The translations under genes were made by a program, and so were the position numbers. Under the pieces are notes generated by a model. The model had not been told where the DNA came from, searched no databases, and worked only from the letters and a program-made list of their open reading frames with translations. A DNA stretch of 64,000 nucleotides from Tumidithrix helvetica (GTDB taxonomy: Bacteria; Cyanobacteriota; Cyanobacteriia; Pseudanabaenales; Pseudanabaenaceae): positions 365,418 through 429,417 of the forward strand of contig NZ_CBDDRA010000001.1 of assembly GCF_965232925.1 (NCBI RefSeq), written 5' to 3'. Positions within the stretch are counted from its first letter, which is position 1, and the number at the start of each line of letters is the position of its first letter. Below are positions 55,101-63,057 of this stretch, in pieces.

Positions 55101-55581
55101 ACAGGTTGACCAAGCGATCGCCCTCTATCAGCAGTCCTTAGAAATCACAGAAAGCATCGGCAACGTGCAGACCAAAGCCGCCACATTGCATTGTATGGCA
55201 ATTATCTATGACCAACAGGGACAGGTTGACCAAGCGATCGCCCTCTATCAGCAGTCCTTAGAAATCACAGAAAGCATCGGCAACGTGCAGACCAAAGCGA
55301 TGACATTGCATCAAATGGCAATTATCTATGCCCAACAGGGACAGGTAGAGCAAGCGATCGCCCTCTATCAGCAGTCCTTGGAAATCACAGATCGCATCGG
55401 CGACGTGCAGGGCAAAGCTATTACACTTGCAAATATGGGATATTTATCAGCGAACAATGGTGATTTTCAAACGGCGATTTCCTATCTCCAAGAATCCCTC
55501 ACCATCCTGCAACACCTCAAATCCTCCCACGCAGCCACAGTTCAGGGTTGGTTAGAACAAGTGAGGGCGATCGCGGGGTAA
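52177..55581 (+). CDS. CHAT protease - NB-ARC ATPase - TPR protein (STAND conflict effector)
   Basis: 1134 residues from a GTG with AGGAG eight bases upstream. The CHAT caspase-like domain (about 135-345) has its dyad in FHLTGHAS (H206) and FLSGCRTG (C251). An NB-ARC/STAND ATPase (about 375-660) follows, with FVGRRRIL, Walker A GMGGLGKTT (about 404-412) and Walker B CLMFVLDDFEEN. A helical linker then leads to TPR repeats from about 807 to 1130, several nearly identical. An arm encoding SPPLIRGAGGD (about 698-708) comes from a small palindromic DNA repeat inside the gene. Family logic: TPRs sense a trigger, the ATPase oligomerises and CHAT cleaves targets. Upstream lies an EACC1-like gene. 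Trigger and target are unknown. Confidence 0.9.
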   Translation: MQILYIELHPSSETKVELRFQKLNSQGYEKQVLQISEIADLIRLAERDIYVSMPDPVAMGKQLFAWLDGTGRWLSRALADCQGDLLVLAIANLAKLPHLPWEVLHDREGFLIDRSFPKVVPVRWTKGEVVASEPADRPLQVMFMATDPEGVEPRLNFEGEEGRILDATRGLALTLRVEESGCVSELKKTWRHFDKNHFDVFHLTGHASIAEDGQPFFITETETGDRYDAKASEIVDALRFRLPRLVFLSGCRTGQAGEQGATPSMAEALLNLGLTAVLGWGRPIGDDTATLAAACWYESLASANSLVEAIAATYQKLREENISNWYLLRLYGRGKLDVSLTALVLPLGDRLLPLSSEIEQLFLDPDDATTPRVVRREDFVGRRRILQTSLRRLQGNDLGVLLHGMGGLGKTTVAKRLLERIADPQNSNYDTIFNFKQFDEGKLLQDLAKNCTSEAGHEILNGRLPLMQKLTKFLKDGMNAKERCLMFVLDDFEENLEENAFGAWVLKYEVVEPLMALVSAIARSGLRHRLIVTCRYDFNLPDVALNARLFRVPLFSLRGVDLKKKCDRLAGFQLPMLSREDAEPLVALQKQAIAVADGNPRLLEWLAAILPNDVLTEAQKQEVLDRMNAKQTEFREHILAETLLAQQSPDLREMLKLGLVFDLPVPAVVFAKVCEGIENLKSHQDRAKAIGLLEANSPPLIRGAGGDRIYRVPKILVELLNPEFTQEVYATAARELYRVWHEESESSTEEQNLEIHRLALLGDEKEIAPKLAYVLAGKWRNVSRFRETVQICKSTIEVSLDYKVLKEFGFAEQNLGNVQQALNYYQQAINLCPEEDLSEKASISHYLGFIKTDLGEVEEALTLFRQSKEIYENIEDDGNVAVALHQMAGIYARQGQVEQAIALYQQSLEITDHIGEVQGKAATLGQMAHIYESQGLIEKALELHQQALEIARQIGHVQYEATALHCMAGIYDQQGQVDQAIALYQQSLEITESIGNVQTKAATLHCMAIIYDQQGQVDQAIALYQQSLEITESIGNVQTKAMTLHQMAIIYAQQGQVEQAIALYQQSLEITDRIGDVQGKAITLANMGYLSANNGDFQTAISYLQESLTILQHLKSSHAATVQGWLEQVRAIAG
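54268..54286. repeat. C/G-run palindrome inside the CHAT-STAND gene
   Basis: CCCCCCTT-GAT-AAGGGGGG, an eight-bp perfect hairpin, followed by CTGGGGGGGATCG. It is a typical cyanobacterial intergenic element. Here it is in frame and adds SPPLIRGAGGD to the protein without breaking it. Confidence 0.75.
54841..55440 (+). repeat. five 120-bp TPR-encoding repeats
   Basis: Units begin at 54841, 54961, 55081, 55201 and 55321. Units three and four differ only at their ends, and units one and five share long identical blocks with them (for example CAAGCGATCGCCCTCTATCA). The second unit has diverged most. Each encodes a 40-residue helix pair (IYDQQGQVDQAIALYQQSLE). Such identity points to recent duplication or gene conversion. 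Confidence 0.9.
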
Positions 55582-55601
55582 GGAAAATGGAAAAATTCCA
55601 C

Positions 55602-55667
55602 AGATCCCCGACTTTTTTTGTGATTAGCAAAGATTACCTGTGACTGCAAAGAAAAAGTCGGGGATCT
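55602..55667. repeat. 16-bp inverted repeat, possible terminator
   Basis: AGATCCCCGACTTTTT (from 55602) and AAAAAGTCGGGGATCT (55652-55667) pair perfectly around a loop of about 34 bases. It follows the CHAT-STAND stop. The sequence is of a kind often seen between cyanobacterial genes, and may end the upstream transcript. Confidence 0.65.
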
Positions 55668-55712
55668 TTAACTGCAACCTTCTCAACATCATCCATGCGC
55701 TAACATAAACCC

Positions 55713-55895
55713 ATGAGCATCACTGTCACCATCCCCGAAGCCAGCCAGCAGTTCGCTCAACTCATAGTAAAAGTCCTACAGGGTGAAGAAATCATCTGCG
55801 AAAACGGTGTAGCCATAGCCACGATCGTACCCAGCCTAAGAAAGCTTCAACCTCGCATAGCTCGACAAGATAAGTTTCTCATTTATTTTGCGTGA
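55713..55895 (+). CDS. Phd/YefM-type antitoxin, orphan and short
   Basis: 60 residues. MSITVTIPEASQQFAQLIVKVLQGEEIICENGVAIATIVP is the Phd/YefM DNA-binding half. The usual longer C-terminal toxin-binding arm is only RKLQPRIARQDKFLIYFA. No toxin gene follows; the next gene is convergent and overlaps by 17 bases. Probably a solitary remnant that could still repress. Confidence 0.7.
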   Translation: MSITVTIPEASQQFAQLIVKVLQGEEIICENGVAIATIVPSLRKLQPRIARQDKFLIYFA

Positions 55896-56139
55896 GATCT
55901 TCTGATAGCCTCAAACGCGCAGATGCCTGCCCGTGCATACTCACCGTGTAAGGTACTAAATAAGTCAGTGCCGCTGAAATCCAACGTTCGGTTGTCATTT
56001 CACCCTGCAACAAACTGACGCCATGATTTAAAGCAAACAAAACCGATCCAACGATGAAGGCAACCTTGAGTGCCGTTGGTCTCATTTCTGGATCGGTAAA
56101 TTTATGGTAGAAAGCCTTTAAAGTATTCATCATTTTCAA
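55879..56139 (-). CDS. nrtS: NrtS-like nitrate/nitrite transporter
   Basis: 86 residues with two membrane helices: MRPTALKVAFIVGSVLFALNHG and the ISAALTYLVPYTVSMHG segment. RPTALKVA..VG..L..NHG and LTYLVPY are the family core. NrtS members are small two-helix proteins reported to move nitrate or nitrite. Start Met could be residue 1, 3 or 4. It lies downstream of dxr on the opposite side of a short gap and overlaps the convergent antitoxin gene by 17 bases. Confidence 0.8.
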   Translation of the reverse strand: MKMMNTLKAFYHKFTDPEMRPTALKVAFIVGSVLFALNHGVSLLQGEMTTERWISAALTYLVPYTVSMHGQASARLRLSEDLTQNK

Positions 56140-56188
56140 GCAGCTTGCGAAGATTATGACTGCGATCGCATGATTTCAATGTTACCCG

Positions 56189-57370
56189 TTAACTTCTCAC
56201 TGCCATCTGTTCTAAGACCATTTGTCTCGCCCAGCGATCGGTGGCAATAATGTCATCAAGGGTAGGTTGGGCTAGATGTTCGTGGCGATCGCAGGTCATC
56301 TCAATCAGTTCGGGAATTTGCGTAAATTTAATTTTCCGATCGAGAAATAGTTCTACGGCTTTCTCGTTAGCAGCGTTCAGCACAGCGGGCATAGTTCCCC
56401 CTGCACGACCTGCGGCATAGGCCAACTGCATACAGGGATATTTGCGATGATCGGGTGCGCGGAAGGTTAACTCGCTGCACTTAACCAGATCCAATCTCTG
56501 CCAATCCGTAGGAATGCGATCGGGATAGGAAAGTGCATAGAGCAAGGGGAGGCGCATATCGGGGAGACCCAGTTGCGCCAGCACCGAAGTATCTTGAAGT
56601 TCGATTAAAGAGTGAATGATGCTCTGTGGATGAATCAAAATCTCAATGTGGTCGTAGTCTACGCCAAACAAGTAATGGGCTTCAATTACCTCTAAGCCTT
56701 TATTCATAAGGGTTGCAGAATCGATCGTGATCTTGCGTCCCATAGTCCAGTTTGGATGTTTGAGTGCGTCCTCGATCGTGACAGAGCTGAGCTTCTCGAC
56801 AGGTAAATCGCGAAACGAGCCACCCGAGGCCGTCAAGATCACGCGGCGCAGACCGCCTTCAGGTACACCTTGCAAGCATTGAAAAATTGCCGAATGTTCG
56901 GAATCCGCAGGTAAGAGTTTGACCTGATGCTTTTCAATCAGGGGCATGACCACACAACCCGCCGCGATCAGGGTTTCTTTATTGGCGAGGGCGATATCTT
57001 TACCCGCACGAATGGCGGCAACGGTCGGTAACAAGCCAGCACAGCCGACGATCCCAGTGACCACAGCTTCGGCATCGCCATAACCAGCAACGGTTTCTAC
57101 GCCCTCAGCACCTGCTAATAGGATCGGTGGTGCTTGGGTTTTAGAATTTTTCAGATCGCCGATCGCTTCTTTCAACTGATTTAACTTGTTCGCATCGGCG
57201 ATCGCGACAATCTCTGGCTGAAACTTACGAATTTGTTGTGCAAAAAGTTCAACATTTCCCCCTGCCGTCATGCCCACAACGTTAAAGCGATCGGGATATT
57301 CGGCAACAATATCGAGGGTTTGCGTACCGATAGAGCCAGTGGAGCCAAGCAGGGTAATTCGTTTCATCAT
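56189..57370 (-). CDS. dxr: 1-deoxy-D-xylulose 5-phosphate reductoisomerase
   Basis: Converts DXP to MEP with NADPH and a divalent metal, the committed step of the non-mevalonate isoprenoid pathway that feeds carotenoids, phytol and quinones. 393 residues. The N-terminal NADPH motif is LLGSTGSIGTQTLDI. ALANKETLIAAG, LPADSEHSAIFQCL and TASGGSFRD follow, then WTMGRKITIDSATLMNKGLE with the active-site loop and IHPQSIIHSLIE. Complete. Confidence 0.97.
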   Translation of the reverse strand: MMKRITLLGSTGSIGTQTLDIVAEYPDRFNVVGMTAGGNVELFAQQIRKFQPEIVAIADANKLNQLKEAIGDLKNSKTQAPPILLAGAEGVETVAGYGDAEAVVTGIVGCAGLLPTVAAIRAGKDIALANKETLIAAGCVVMPLIEKHQVKLLPADSEHSAIFQCLQGVPEGGLRRVILTASGGSFRDLPVEKLSSVTIEDALKHPNWTMGRKITIDSATLMNKGLEVIEAHYLFGVDYDHIEILIHPQSIIHSLIELQDTSVLAQLGLPDMRLPLLYALSYPDRIPTDWQRLDLVKCSELTFRAPDHRKYPCMQLAYAAGRAGGTMPAVLNAANEKAVELFLDRKIKFTQIPELIEMTCDRHEHLAQPTLDDIIATDRWARQMVLEQMAVRS

Positions 57371-57476
57371 AAAAAATTAATAATCCTATTAAAACGATTA
57401 TGGCATCGACGTACCCCCGAAGCGCATTACAGAAACTCAACAAATCCCCAACCAAATTACTAGCGCACCACCGAAC

Positions 57477-58268
57477 CTACCCCACCGTCAGCTTTTGCAT
57501 TTCCTCTAAACTCGGTGCAGCTAACTCAGACTCAGAATTGAGCCATAACCAATATTCAAAATTGCCCGTGCGACCTTGAATTGGGGAAGGGGTCATGCCT
57601 TGAAACCGCCAACCTAAAGCGATCGCTGCGTCTAAAACCTGCGCGATCGCCTCTGCCCTGACCTTAGCATCCCGAATTACACCACTTTTGCCAACTTGGG
57701 ACTTACCTGCTTCAAATTGAGGCTTGACCAATAGCAGCACCTCACGTGGGGATTGCAGCAAATTCCAGAGGGCAGGCAATATTTTGGTGAGCGAGATAAA
57801 CGATAGATCCAAAACAGCAAAGTCGGGAATTGGATCGTCGGCTTGATAGAGTTGCTCGGGCTGGAGGTAGCGCAAATTGGTACGTTCTTTTAACACAACA
57901 CGCGGATCGCTGCGAACTTCCCAAGCCACCTGACCGTAGCCCACATCAATGCCATAGACGCGACTGGCTCCTTGTTTGAGCAGACAATCGGTAAAGCCCC
58001 CCGTAGAAATGCCGCCATCAAAGCAGATGCGATCGCTCACCTTTACTTGAAACTTGTCTAAGGCGCCAGCCAATTTTTCACCCCCACGAGACACAAAGGG
58101 CGACTGGGCTTTGACCAAAATCTGGGCATCAGATTTGACAAGGGTTCCGGGCTTATCGATCGTCGTGCGATCGACCTGTACCCAACCCGCTCTAATTGCT
58201 CGCTGTGCTTGCTCCCGCGATGGTACCAAGCTAAGCTCGACCAAAAGAATATCTAAACGTTGTCTCAA
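57477..58268 (-). CDS. tlyA: TlyA-family rRNA methyltransferase (S4-FtsJ)
   Basis: 263 residues. The N-terminal S4 RNA-binding domain is MRQRLDILLVELSLVPSREQAQRAI. A Rossmann methyltransferase core follows: ICFDGGISTGGFTDCLLKQG for SAM binding, FAVLDLSFISLTKILPAL with the catalytic region, and VLLLVKPQFEAGK. TlyA in mycobacteria is a 2'-O-methyltransferase of 16S and 23S rRNA; the older name is hemolysin A. The same type of activity is expected here. It lies upstream of dxr on the same strand with a 106-base gap. Confidence 0.9.
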   Translation of the reverse strand: MRQRLDILLVELSLVPSREQAQRAIRAGWVQVDRTTIDKPGTLVKSDAQILVKAQSPFVSRGGEKLAGALDKFQVKVSDRICFDGGISTGGFTDCLLKQGASRVYGIDVGYGQVAWEVRSDPRVVLKERTNLRYLQPEQLYQADDPIPDFAVLDLSFISLTKILPALWNLLQSPREVLLLVKPQFEAGKSQVGKSGVIRDAKVRAEAIAQVLDAAIALGWRFQGMTPSPIQGRTGNFEYWLWLNSESELAAPSLEEMQKLTVG

Positions 58269-58574
58269 TTTTTTTATAAGAATGGAAGCGATAGGACTGT
58301 ATATTTACTCTAATTTATTTTTTAGCTTGCCACCAAGCTAAACAGCTCAGATTCTGCCCATGGATTGATTCCCAGTTAACTAACTTGACAGCGATGGCTT
58401 GAAAGCTCTCAAGGATAAAAAATACTGAGGGCAAGCCCTAGGGAAGATTCAGCCCATTAACTATAATTACAAGCTATTTACACGCATAATCATGACTTAA
58501 ACTGCTTTGGATAGTTTCTCTTCATGTGTTACTATGCCTAGCTATGATGAGGAAATGGTGTGGAAGTGAGTAGA

Positions 58575-60458
58575 ATGGTTAAGAAAACTGTGAAACAAAA
58601 AGAGACTCATACTGTAGCGTTAGGGCTCTCTACGCTAATCTCCATAGCGGGTTTTGTTTTGCCATGCCATGCCAATCCAGTTTCCTCAGAAGCCTCCATC
58701 AAAGCTTCTACAGAATCCATCACGCGATCGCAACCCATTCCCACAAAGATTCAGACTGTCAAGGAGATTTTGCAGCAACAGCAAAGCGATCGTAAATCTC
58801 TTCCTTCTCCTACCTCTGCAATTATCCTTTCTCCATCCACTAATCCTACTCTCTCACCCAAAACCATTCCTTCCGCTCAAACTTCTATCTCTCAAGCTAC
58901 CCCTCAGACTGAAAGAATTCCTCCCCTATCAATACCCGAGCCTGCTACGCCCCCATCTCAAGTTGCCCAAACAATTCCCATTAAAAAGGTTGAAGTTACT
59001 GGCAGTACGATTTTTGGTGCAGATAAGTTAGACCCGATCGTCAAGCCCCTCGAAGGCAAAGAAGTCACAGAGGCGCAATTAACAGAAGCTGCCAATGCGA
59101 TTACCCAACTCTATATCAGTAATGGTTATGTAACTTCTCAAGCCGTATTTAACCCACAAAGCGTTGCCAATGGCATTGCTAAGATTCAAGTTATTGAAGG
59201 AAAAGTCGAACGTATTGAAGTTGTAGGTGTTACTTCGCTGAATCCTGACTACGTGCGATCGCGTGCCGAACTAGGAATTGGGACTCCCCTCAATACCAGC
59301 AAACTAGAAGATCAATTGCGACTTTTACGTACAGACCCAGTCTTTACTAGCGTTGATGCCAGTCTCAAACCTGGGAGTCAGGCTGGCTCCAGTATCCTCA
59401 CCATAAAAGTTGTGGAGGCAAATCAACTGGGTGGTTTTGCAAGTTTCGATAACTTTTCCGCGCCTGCGGTCGGTTCTGAGCGATTGGGTGCGGGGTTAAA
59501 TTACCGCAATCTATTTGGATTGGGTGATGTATTTAACGTTAATTACTATGTGACAACGACTGGCGGCTCTAATCAGTACGATTTTGGCTTTAGCATTCCT
59601 GTCAACCCCATGAATGGGACGGTATCGATTCGATATGCCCCCAGTAACTACCGCATTACGCAATCACCTTTTGATGCCTTCAACATTCGCGGTAATAACG
59701 AAGTTTACTCCGCTACATTCCGCCAACCTTTGATCCGAACCCCCCGCGAGGAATTTGCCCTTTCCCTAGGGTATGAATATCAAAGAGGACAGACATTCCT
59801 GTTTAACAATCTCGCTGTGCCTTTTGGGATTGGTCCAGAATCCGATGGTACGAGTCGTACTAGCGTGTTTAAATTTGGGCAAGACTATACCAATCGAGAT
59901 ACAGAAGGGGTTTGGTCGTTGCGATCTCAGTTTAGTCTCGGTACGGGTTTGTTTGGTGCAACCTACGTTACCGATCCGAGCGCGGCTTTCTTGAGCTGGC
60001 TAGGGCAGGTTCAGCGGGTTCAAGTTCTTGGCTCTGACGCAATATTGATTGGAGCCTTAGATGCGCAGTTCTCTGCCGATCCTCTGTTGCCCTCCCAGCA
60101 GTTTGTCATCGGTGGTGGTCAATCTGTGCGTGGCTTTCGCCAAAATGCACGTTCTGGCGATAATGGCATCCGCTTTTCGGTAGAGAGCCGATTTGTGGTG
60201 GCTAGAAACGAAGAAGGCAGAACCATCGTGCAGTTGGCTCCATTTATCGATCTCGGCACAGTTTGGAACAATGGTAGAAATCTCAACCTACTGCCCAATC
60301 AAAACTTTCTAGCTGGTGGCGGTTTGGGCGTTTTGGTAGAGCCAATCAGCCGCCTTAATTTGCGTTTAGATTATGCGATTCCGTTTGTTAACCTCAGCGA
60401 TCGCGGCTCTAACCTGCAAGAGTCATCTCTTTATTTCAGTTTGGGATACCAATTTTAA
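58575..60458 (+). CDS. ShlB/FhaC-type outer membrane transporter (two-partner secretion)
   Basis: About 627 residues from the ATG at 58575 (a GTG at 58560 is the other choice). After a signal peptide (about 15-36) comes a Ser/Thr/Pro-rich linker of about 100 residues. A POTRA domain pair follows (about 145-290; IKKVEVTGSTIFG, LYISNGYVTSQAVF, VERIEVVGVTSLN), and then a 16-strand barrel whose VIGGGQSVRGFRQN is the conserved VRGY/F-type tip of loop 6. The end LYFSLGYQF is a standard outer membrane C-terminus. TpsB proteins export a large TpsA partner. No TpsA gene follows in this window, so the cargo is unknown, or it may serve other export as in some cyanobacteria. Confidence 0.92.
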   Translation: MVKKTVKQKETHTVALGLSTLISIAGFVLPCHANPVSSEASIKASTESITRSQPIPTKIQTVKEILQQQQSDRKSLPSPTSAIILSPSTNPTLSPKTIPSAQTSISQATPQTERIPPLSIPEPATPPSQVAQTIPIKKVEVTGSTIFGADKLDPIVKPLEGKEVTEAQLTEAANAITQLYISNGYVTSQAVFNPQSVANGIAKIQVIEGKVERIEVVGVTSLNPDYVRSRAELGIGTPLNTSKLEDQLRLLRTDPVFTSVDASLKPGSQAGSSILTIKVVEANQLGGFASFDNFSAPAVGSERLGAGLNYRNLFGLGDVFNVNYYVTTTGGSNQYDFGFSIPVNPMNGTVSIRYAPSNYRITQSPFDAFNIRGNNEVYSATFRQPLIRTPREEFALSLGYEYQRGQTFLFNNLAVPFGIGPESDGTSRTSVFKFGQDYTNRDTEGVWSLRSQFSLGTGLFGATYVTDPSAAFLSWLGQVQRVQVLGSDAILIGALDAQFSADPLLPSQQFVIGGGQSVRGFRQNARSGDNGIRFSVESRFVVARNEEGRTIVQLAPFIDLGTVWNNGRNLNLLPNQNFLAGGGLGVLVEPISRLNLRLDYAIPFVNLSDRGSNLQESSLYFSLGYQF

Positions 60459-60767
60459 GCGATCGTCTGCTATCCTATGCACCATTCAGGCATAATTGCC
60501 TAAATATTAGCGAGACTGTAGCAATAACTATTTCTACAGTGGTAAAGTTTTCAAAAAGCTAAACGTAAGCCCTTAACTTAATTACTTGCGTTCTTATCTT
60601 TTTGCTAAAATACTTGCCAAGGCAATGCTAGCCATTCCTCAGCTAATCTAGTAATGTTGGTAATTGTGATGTAGACAACTAAACTTACATACCAAAGCAG
60701 AGATCATGAGTATGTCTGCATCTGAGGTTTAAGAGAATTTAGCGGTGATGAGGAGCATTTCCTGCCT
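60459..60767. other. intergenic region with a small hairpin
   Basis: 309 bases between the TpsB and LCP genes. ACTGTAG and CTACAGT (60515-60521 and 60534-60540) form a seven-bp stem that could aid termination. GATGAGGAG at about 60744-60752 lies near the LCP gene start. Nothing else noticed. Confidence 0.4.
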
Positions 60768-62216
60768 GTGGCAACAAATCGAATCGACTTAACCCCCAAA
60801 ACTATTCCTACTCGGATAAAACCCAAACCGCGAAAATCTGGGAAATCGCGTTGGTTGATGACAGTATTGATTGCGATTGGTTTAATTTCAGGTAGCCTTG
60901 GCGCTAGCTTAGCACTTGTGATGTCCAGCAGACCCCTACAGCAAAGCAAACTGTCTCCCGAGCAAGAAGCACAAAACTCCAGCATGACTTCGGCTACAGC
61001 AGGGCTACCAGCTTTGACAAGACCCGTGAATATTTTGGTGCTGGGAACAATCTTATTAACGTCAGATCTTCCCGAAGCTGCTCAAAAAACAAAGACAAAA
61101 TATTTAGAGCAGGTGGATGGCAATCTCAACGGCATGAGCGATGCCATGTTGATGATGCGGTTTGACCCCACCACCAAAAAACTTACGGTACTTTCAATTC
61201 CCAGAGATAGCCGAGTCCATATTCCAGGGGTGGGAGAAACGAAAATCAACGCTGCCAATTATCTAGGTGGCGCTGCGCTTTCCGCTCAAACAGTCAGTCA
61301 AATGCTGGGGGATGTGCCGATCGATCGCTACATTCGCGTCAATGTTGATGGCTTTGGTAAATTGATCGATGCTCTAGGTGGGGTGGATATCTATGTGCCA
61401 AAACGCATGAAATATCAAGATGATAGCCAGCATCTCTACATTAATCTCAAGCCCGGACAGCAGCGTTTAGACGGTGCGAAGGCAGTGCAATATATGCGCT
61501 ATCGTTACGACGACTTGGGGGATATTGGACGCGTTCAGCGCCAACAAACGTTCTTTCGGGCTTTTGTCGAGCAAAAACTGAATGTTGAGACGATCGCAAA
61601 GTTGCCTGAAGTGCTATCGGTTCTCAAAGAAAATATCGATACCAACCTCTCCGTTGAGGAAGTCTTGGCTCTCGCTGCATTTGTCTCAAAGACCAATCGT
61701 AAAGATGCCAGAATGTTGATGGTTCCTGGTCGATTTAGCAATCCAGGCGAGTATAACCTCAGCTATTGGATTGTTGATTACAAACATTTATCGCGATTGA
61801 TGGTCGATCACTTTAATGTGACTGCCAAGTCCCAAGATTTAGACGAAGATAGTCATTCTCCCAAATACATACGGGTTGCGATTCAAGACAGCATCAAAAA
61901 GCCCGAAGGGGTCAAGAGCGCTACCAATGTTCTATCCAAAGCAGGATATGGGCAGGTATTCCCAGCAGATACCTCTTGGGCAAAACCTCTAGCGAAAACC
62001 CAAATTGTGGCGCAAAAAGGAGATCGCACGACAGCAGAGCAAGTGCGAGCAACTTTAGGGATGGGTGAGATTGTCGTTGAATCTACAGGCTCGATTGAGT
62101 CTGATGTCACCGTGCGGTTAGGGCGTGACTGGCTAGCAGCCCAACCTGCTGTTATGCTATCTAACGCTCAGCCATCAACCTTCTTTAAAATGCTGATCAA
62201 GCCTCAGCTCTCGTAA
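60768..62216 (+). CDS. LytR-CpsA-Psr (LCP) family ligase
   Basis: 482 residues starting at a GTG. A basic N-terminal stretch and a membrane helix (about 25-47) anchor it in the inner membrane. The LCP catalytic domain (about 80-290) has the Arg/Asp residues that bind a polyprenyl pyrophosphate substrate: SDAMLMMRFDP, LSIPRDSRVHIPG, KINAANYLGG, DRYIRVNVDGFGKLIDALGGVDIYVP and RYRYDDLGDIGRVQRQQ. A C-terminal LytR_C-like domain (about 370-480) follows. LCP enzymes transfer glycopolymers from lipid carriers to peptidoglycan; which polymer is unknown. Confidence 0.93.
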   Translation: MATNRIDLTPKTIPTRIKPKPRKSGKSRWLMTVLIAIGLISGSLGASLALVMSSRPLQQSKLSPEQEAQNSSMTSATAGLPALTRPVNILVLGTILLTSDLPEAAQKTKTKYLEQVDGNLNGMSDAMLMMRFDPTTKKLTVLSIPRDSRVHIPGVGETKINAANYLGGAALSAQTVSQMLGDVPIDRYIRVNVDGFGKLIDALGGVDIYVPKRMKYQDDSQHLYINLKPGQQRLDGAKAVQYMRYRYDDLGDIGRVQRQQTFFRAFVEQKLNVETIAKLPEVLSVLKENIDTNLSVEEVLALAAFVSKTNRKDARMLMVPGRFSNPGEYNLSYWIVDYKHLSRLMVDHFNVTAKSQDLDEDSHSPKYIRVAIQDSIKKPEGVKSATNVLSKAGYGQVFPADTSWAKPLAKTQIVAQKGDRTTAEQVRATLGMGEIVVESTGSIESDVTVRLGRDWLAAQPAVMLSNAQPSTFFKMLIKPQLS

Positions 62217-62228
62217 AGACAAGTCAAT

Positions 62229-62271
62229 CCCTATAAAATTAGTTCCCATGTTTCCTCTAGCTTTTATAGGG
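62229..62271. terminator. convergent-gene hairpin
   Basis: CCCTATAAAA (62229-62238) and TTTTATAGGG (62262-62271) pair perfectly around a 23-base loop. It lies between the convergent LCP and pentapeptide genes. A or T runs at the stem base on either strand make bidirectional termination plausible. Confidence 0.55.
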
Positions 62272-62305
62272 TAGGTGGTTCTATGTTTTTGTCTGGGAAA
62301 TCGCC

Positions 62306-62980
62306 CTATCTTGATTTTGTGCCATCGGGCAAGGTTGCCCCACTGAGATTGGCTTGCGTAATATTACAACCGTAAAGGTTTAAACCTCTCAGGTTAGCAT
62401 TACTCAGGTTTGCCCCTTTAAAATTGACATTGGTAATATCTGCATTTTCTAGCTGAACCCCACTAAGATTGGCATTACTTAGGTCTGCCCCACTGAGATT
62501 GGCACTGCGTAGGTCAGCTCCACTGAGGCTTGCGCCATTTAATTTGCTATTACTAAAAATCGCCCCCGATAAATTGGCAGCAGTCAAATCAGCCTTGCTT
62601 AAATTGGCATTGCTGAGATCGTTCCCTGCAAGAATTGCTGCCCCAAAAATTGTGCTACTCAGATTGGCTTCGTTAAAGTTAGTGCCAGTTAAGGTAGCTC
62701 CCGTTAAATTTGCCCCCGACAAATTCGCTTCCTGAAATTTTACCCCTGTCAAGTTGGCGTTTGTCAAGTCGGCATTTTTGAGCTGGGCGCGATTCATGCT
62801 AGCGCCTTCGAGATTGGCATCACTGAGATTGGCGTCGTTGAGTTCGGCTCCACTCAAACGCGTTTTGACTAGTTTGGCTCCGCTGAGGTCAGCATTGTTA
62901 AGCTCTGCTCCGAACATGCGCTCTCCACTGAGATCGCGCCCCCGTAGATTTTTACCGAGAGGTGCACTGGGATTATCCAT
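62306..62980 (-). CDS. cytoplasmic pentapeptide-repeat protein
   Basis: 224 residues made almost wholly of about 38 pentapeptide repeats (A-N/D-L-S-G pattern), with no signal peptide and a short charged start (MDNPSAPLGKNLRGRDLSG). It would form a long right-handed quadrilateral beta-helix. Such proteins vary in role; some mimic DNA to inhibit gyrase and others are structural. There is no specific hint here. It ends near the convergent hairpin shared with the LCP gene. Confidence 0.85.
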   Translation of the reverse strand: MDNPSAPLGKNLRGRDLSGERMFGAELNNADLSGAKLVKTRLSGAELNDANLSDANLEGASMNRAQLKNADLTNANLTGVKFQEANLSGANLTGATLTGTNFNEANLSSTIFGAAILAGNDLSNANLSKADLTAANLSGAIFSNSKLNGASLSGADLRSANLSGADLSNANLSGVQLENADITNVNFKGANLSNANLRGLNLYGCNITQANLSGATLPDGTKSR

Positions 62981-63057
62981 AAGATTTTGATTTTAAAATA
63001 CTAAGCTTCAAGAATCCATTGTCTGAAATTACAAACTAGAGACGAACTAGCTCTATT

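Noticed and set aside
54841..55440. Regular DNA repeats that might suggest a CRISPR array
   Set aside because: Units are 120 bp, contiguous and in frame, and encode TPR helices; there are no spacers.
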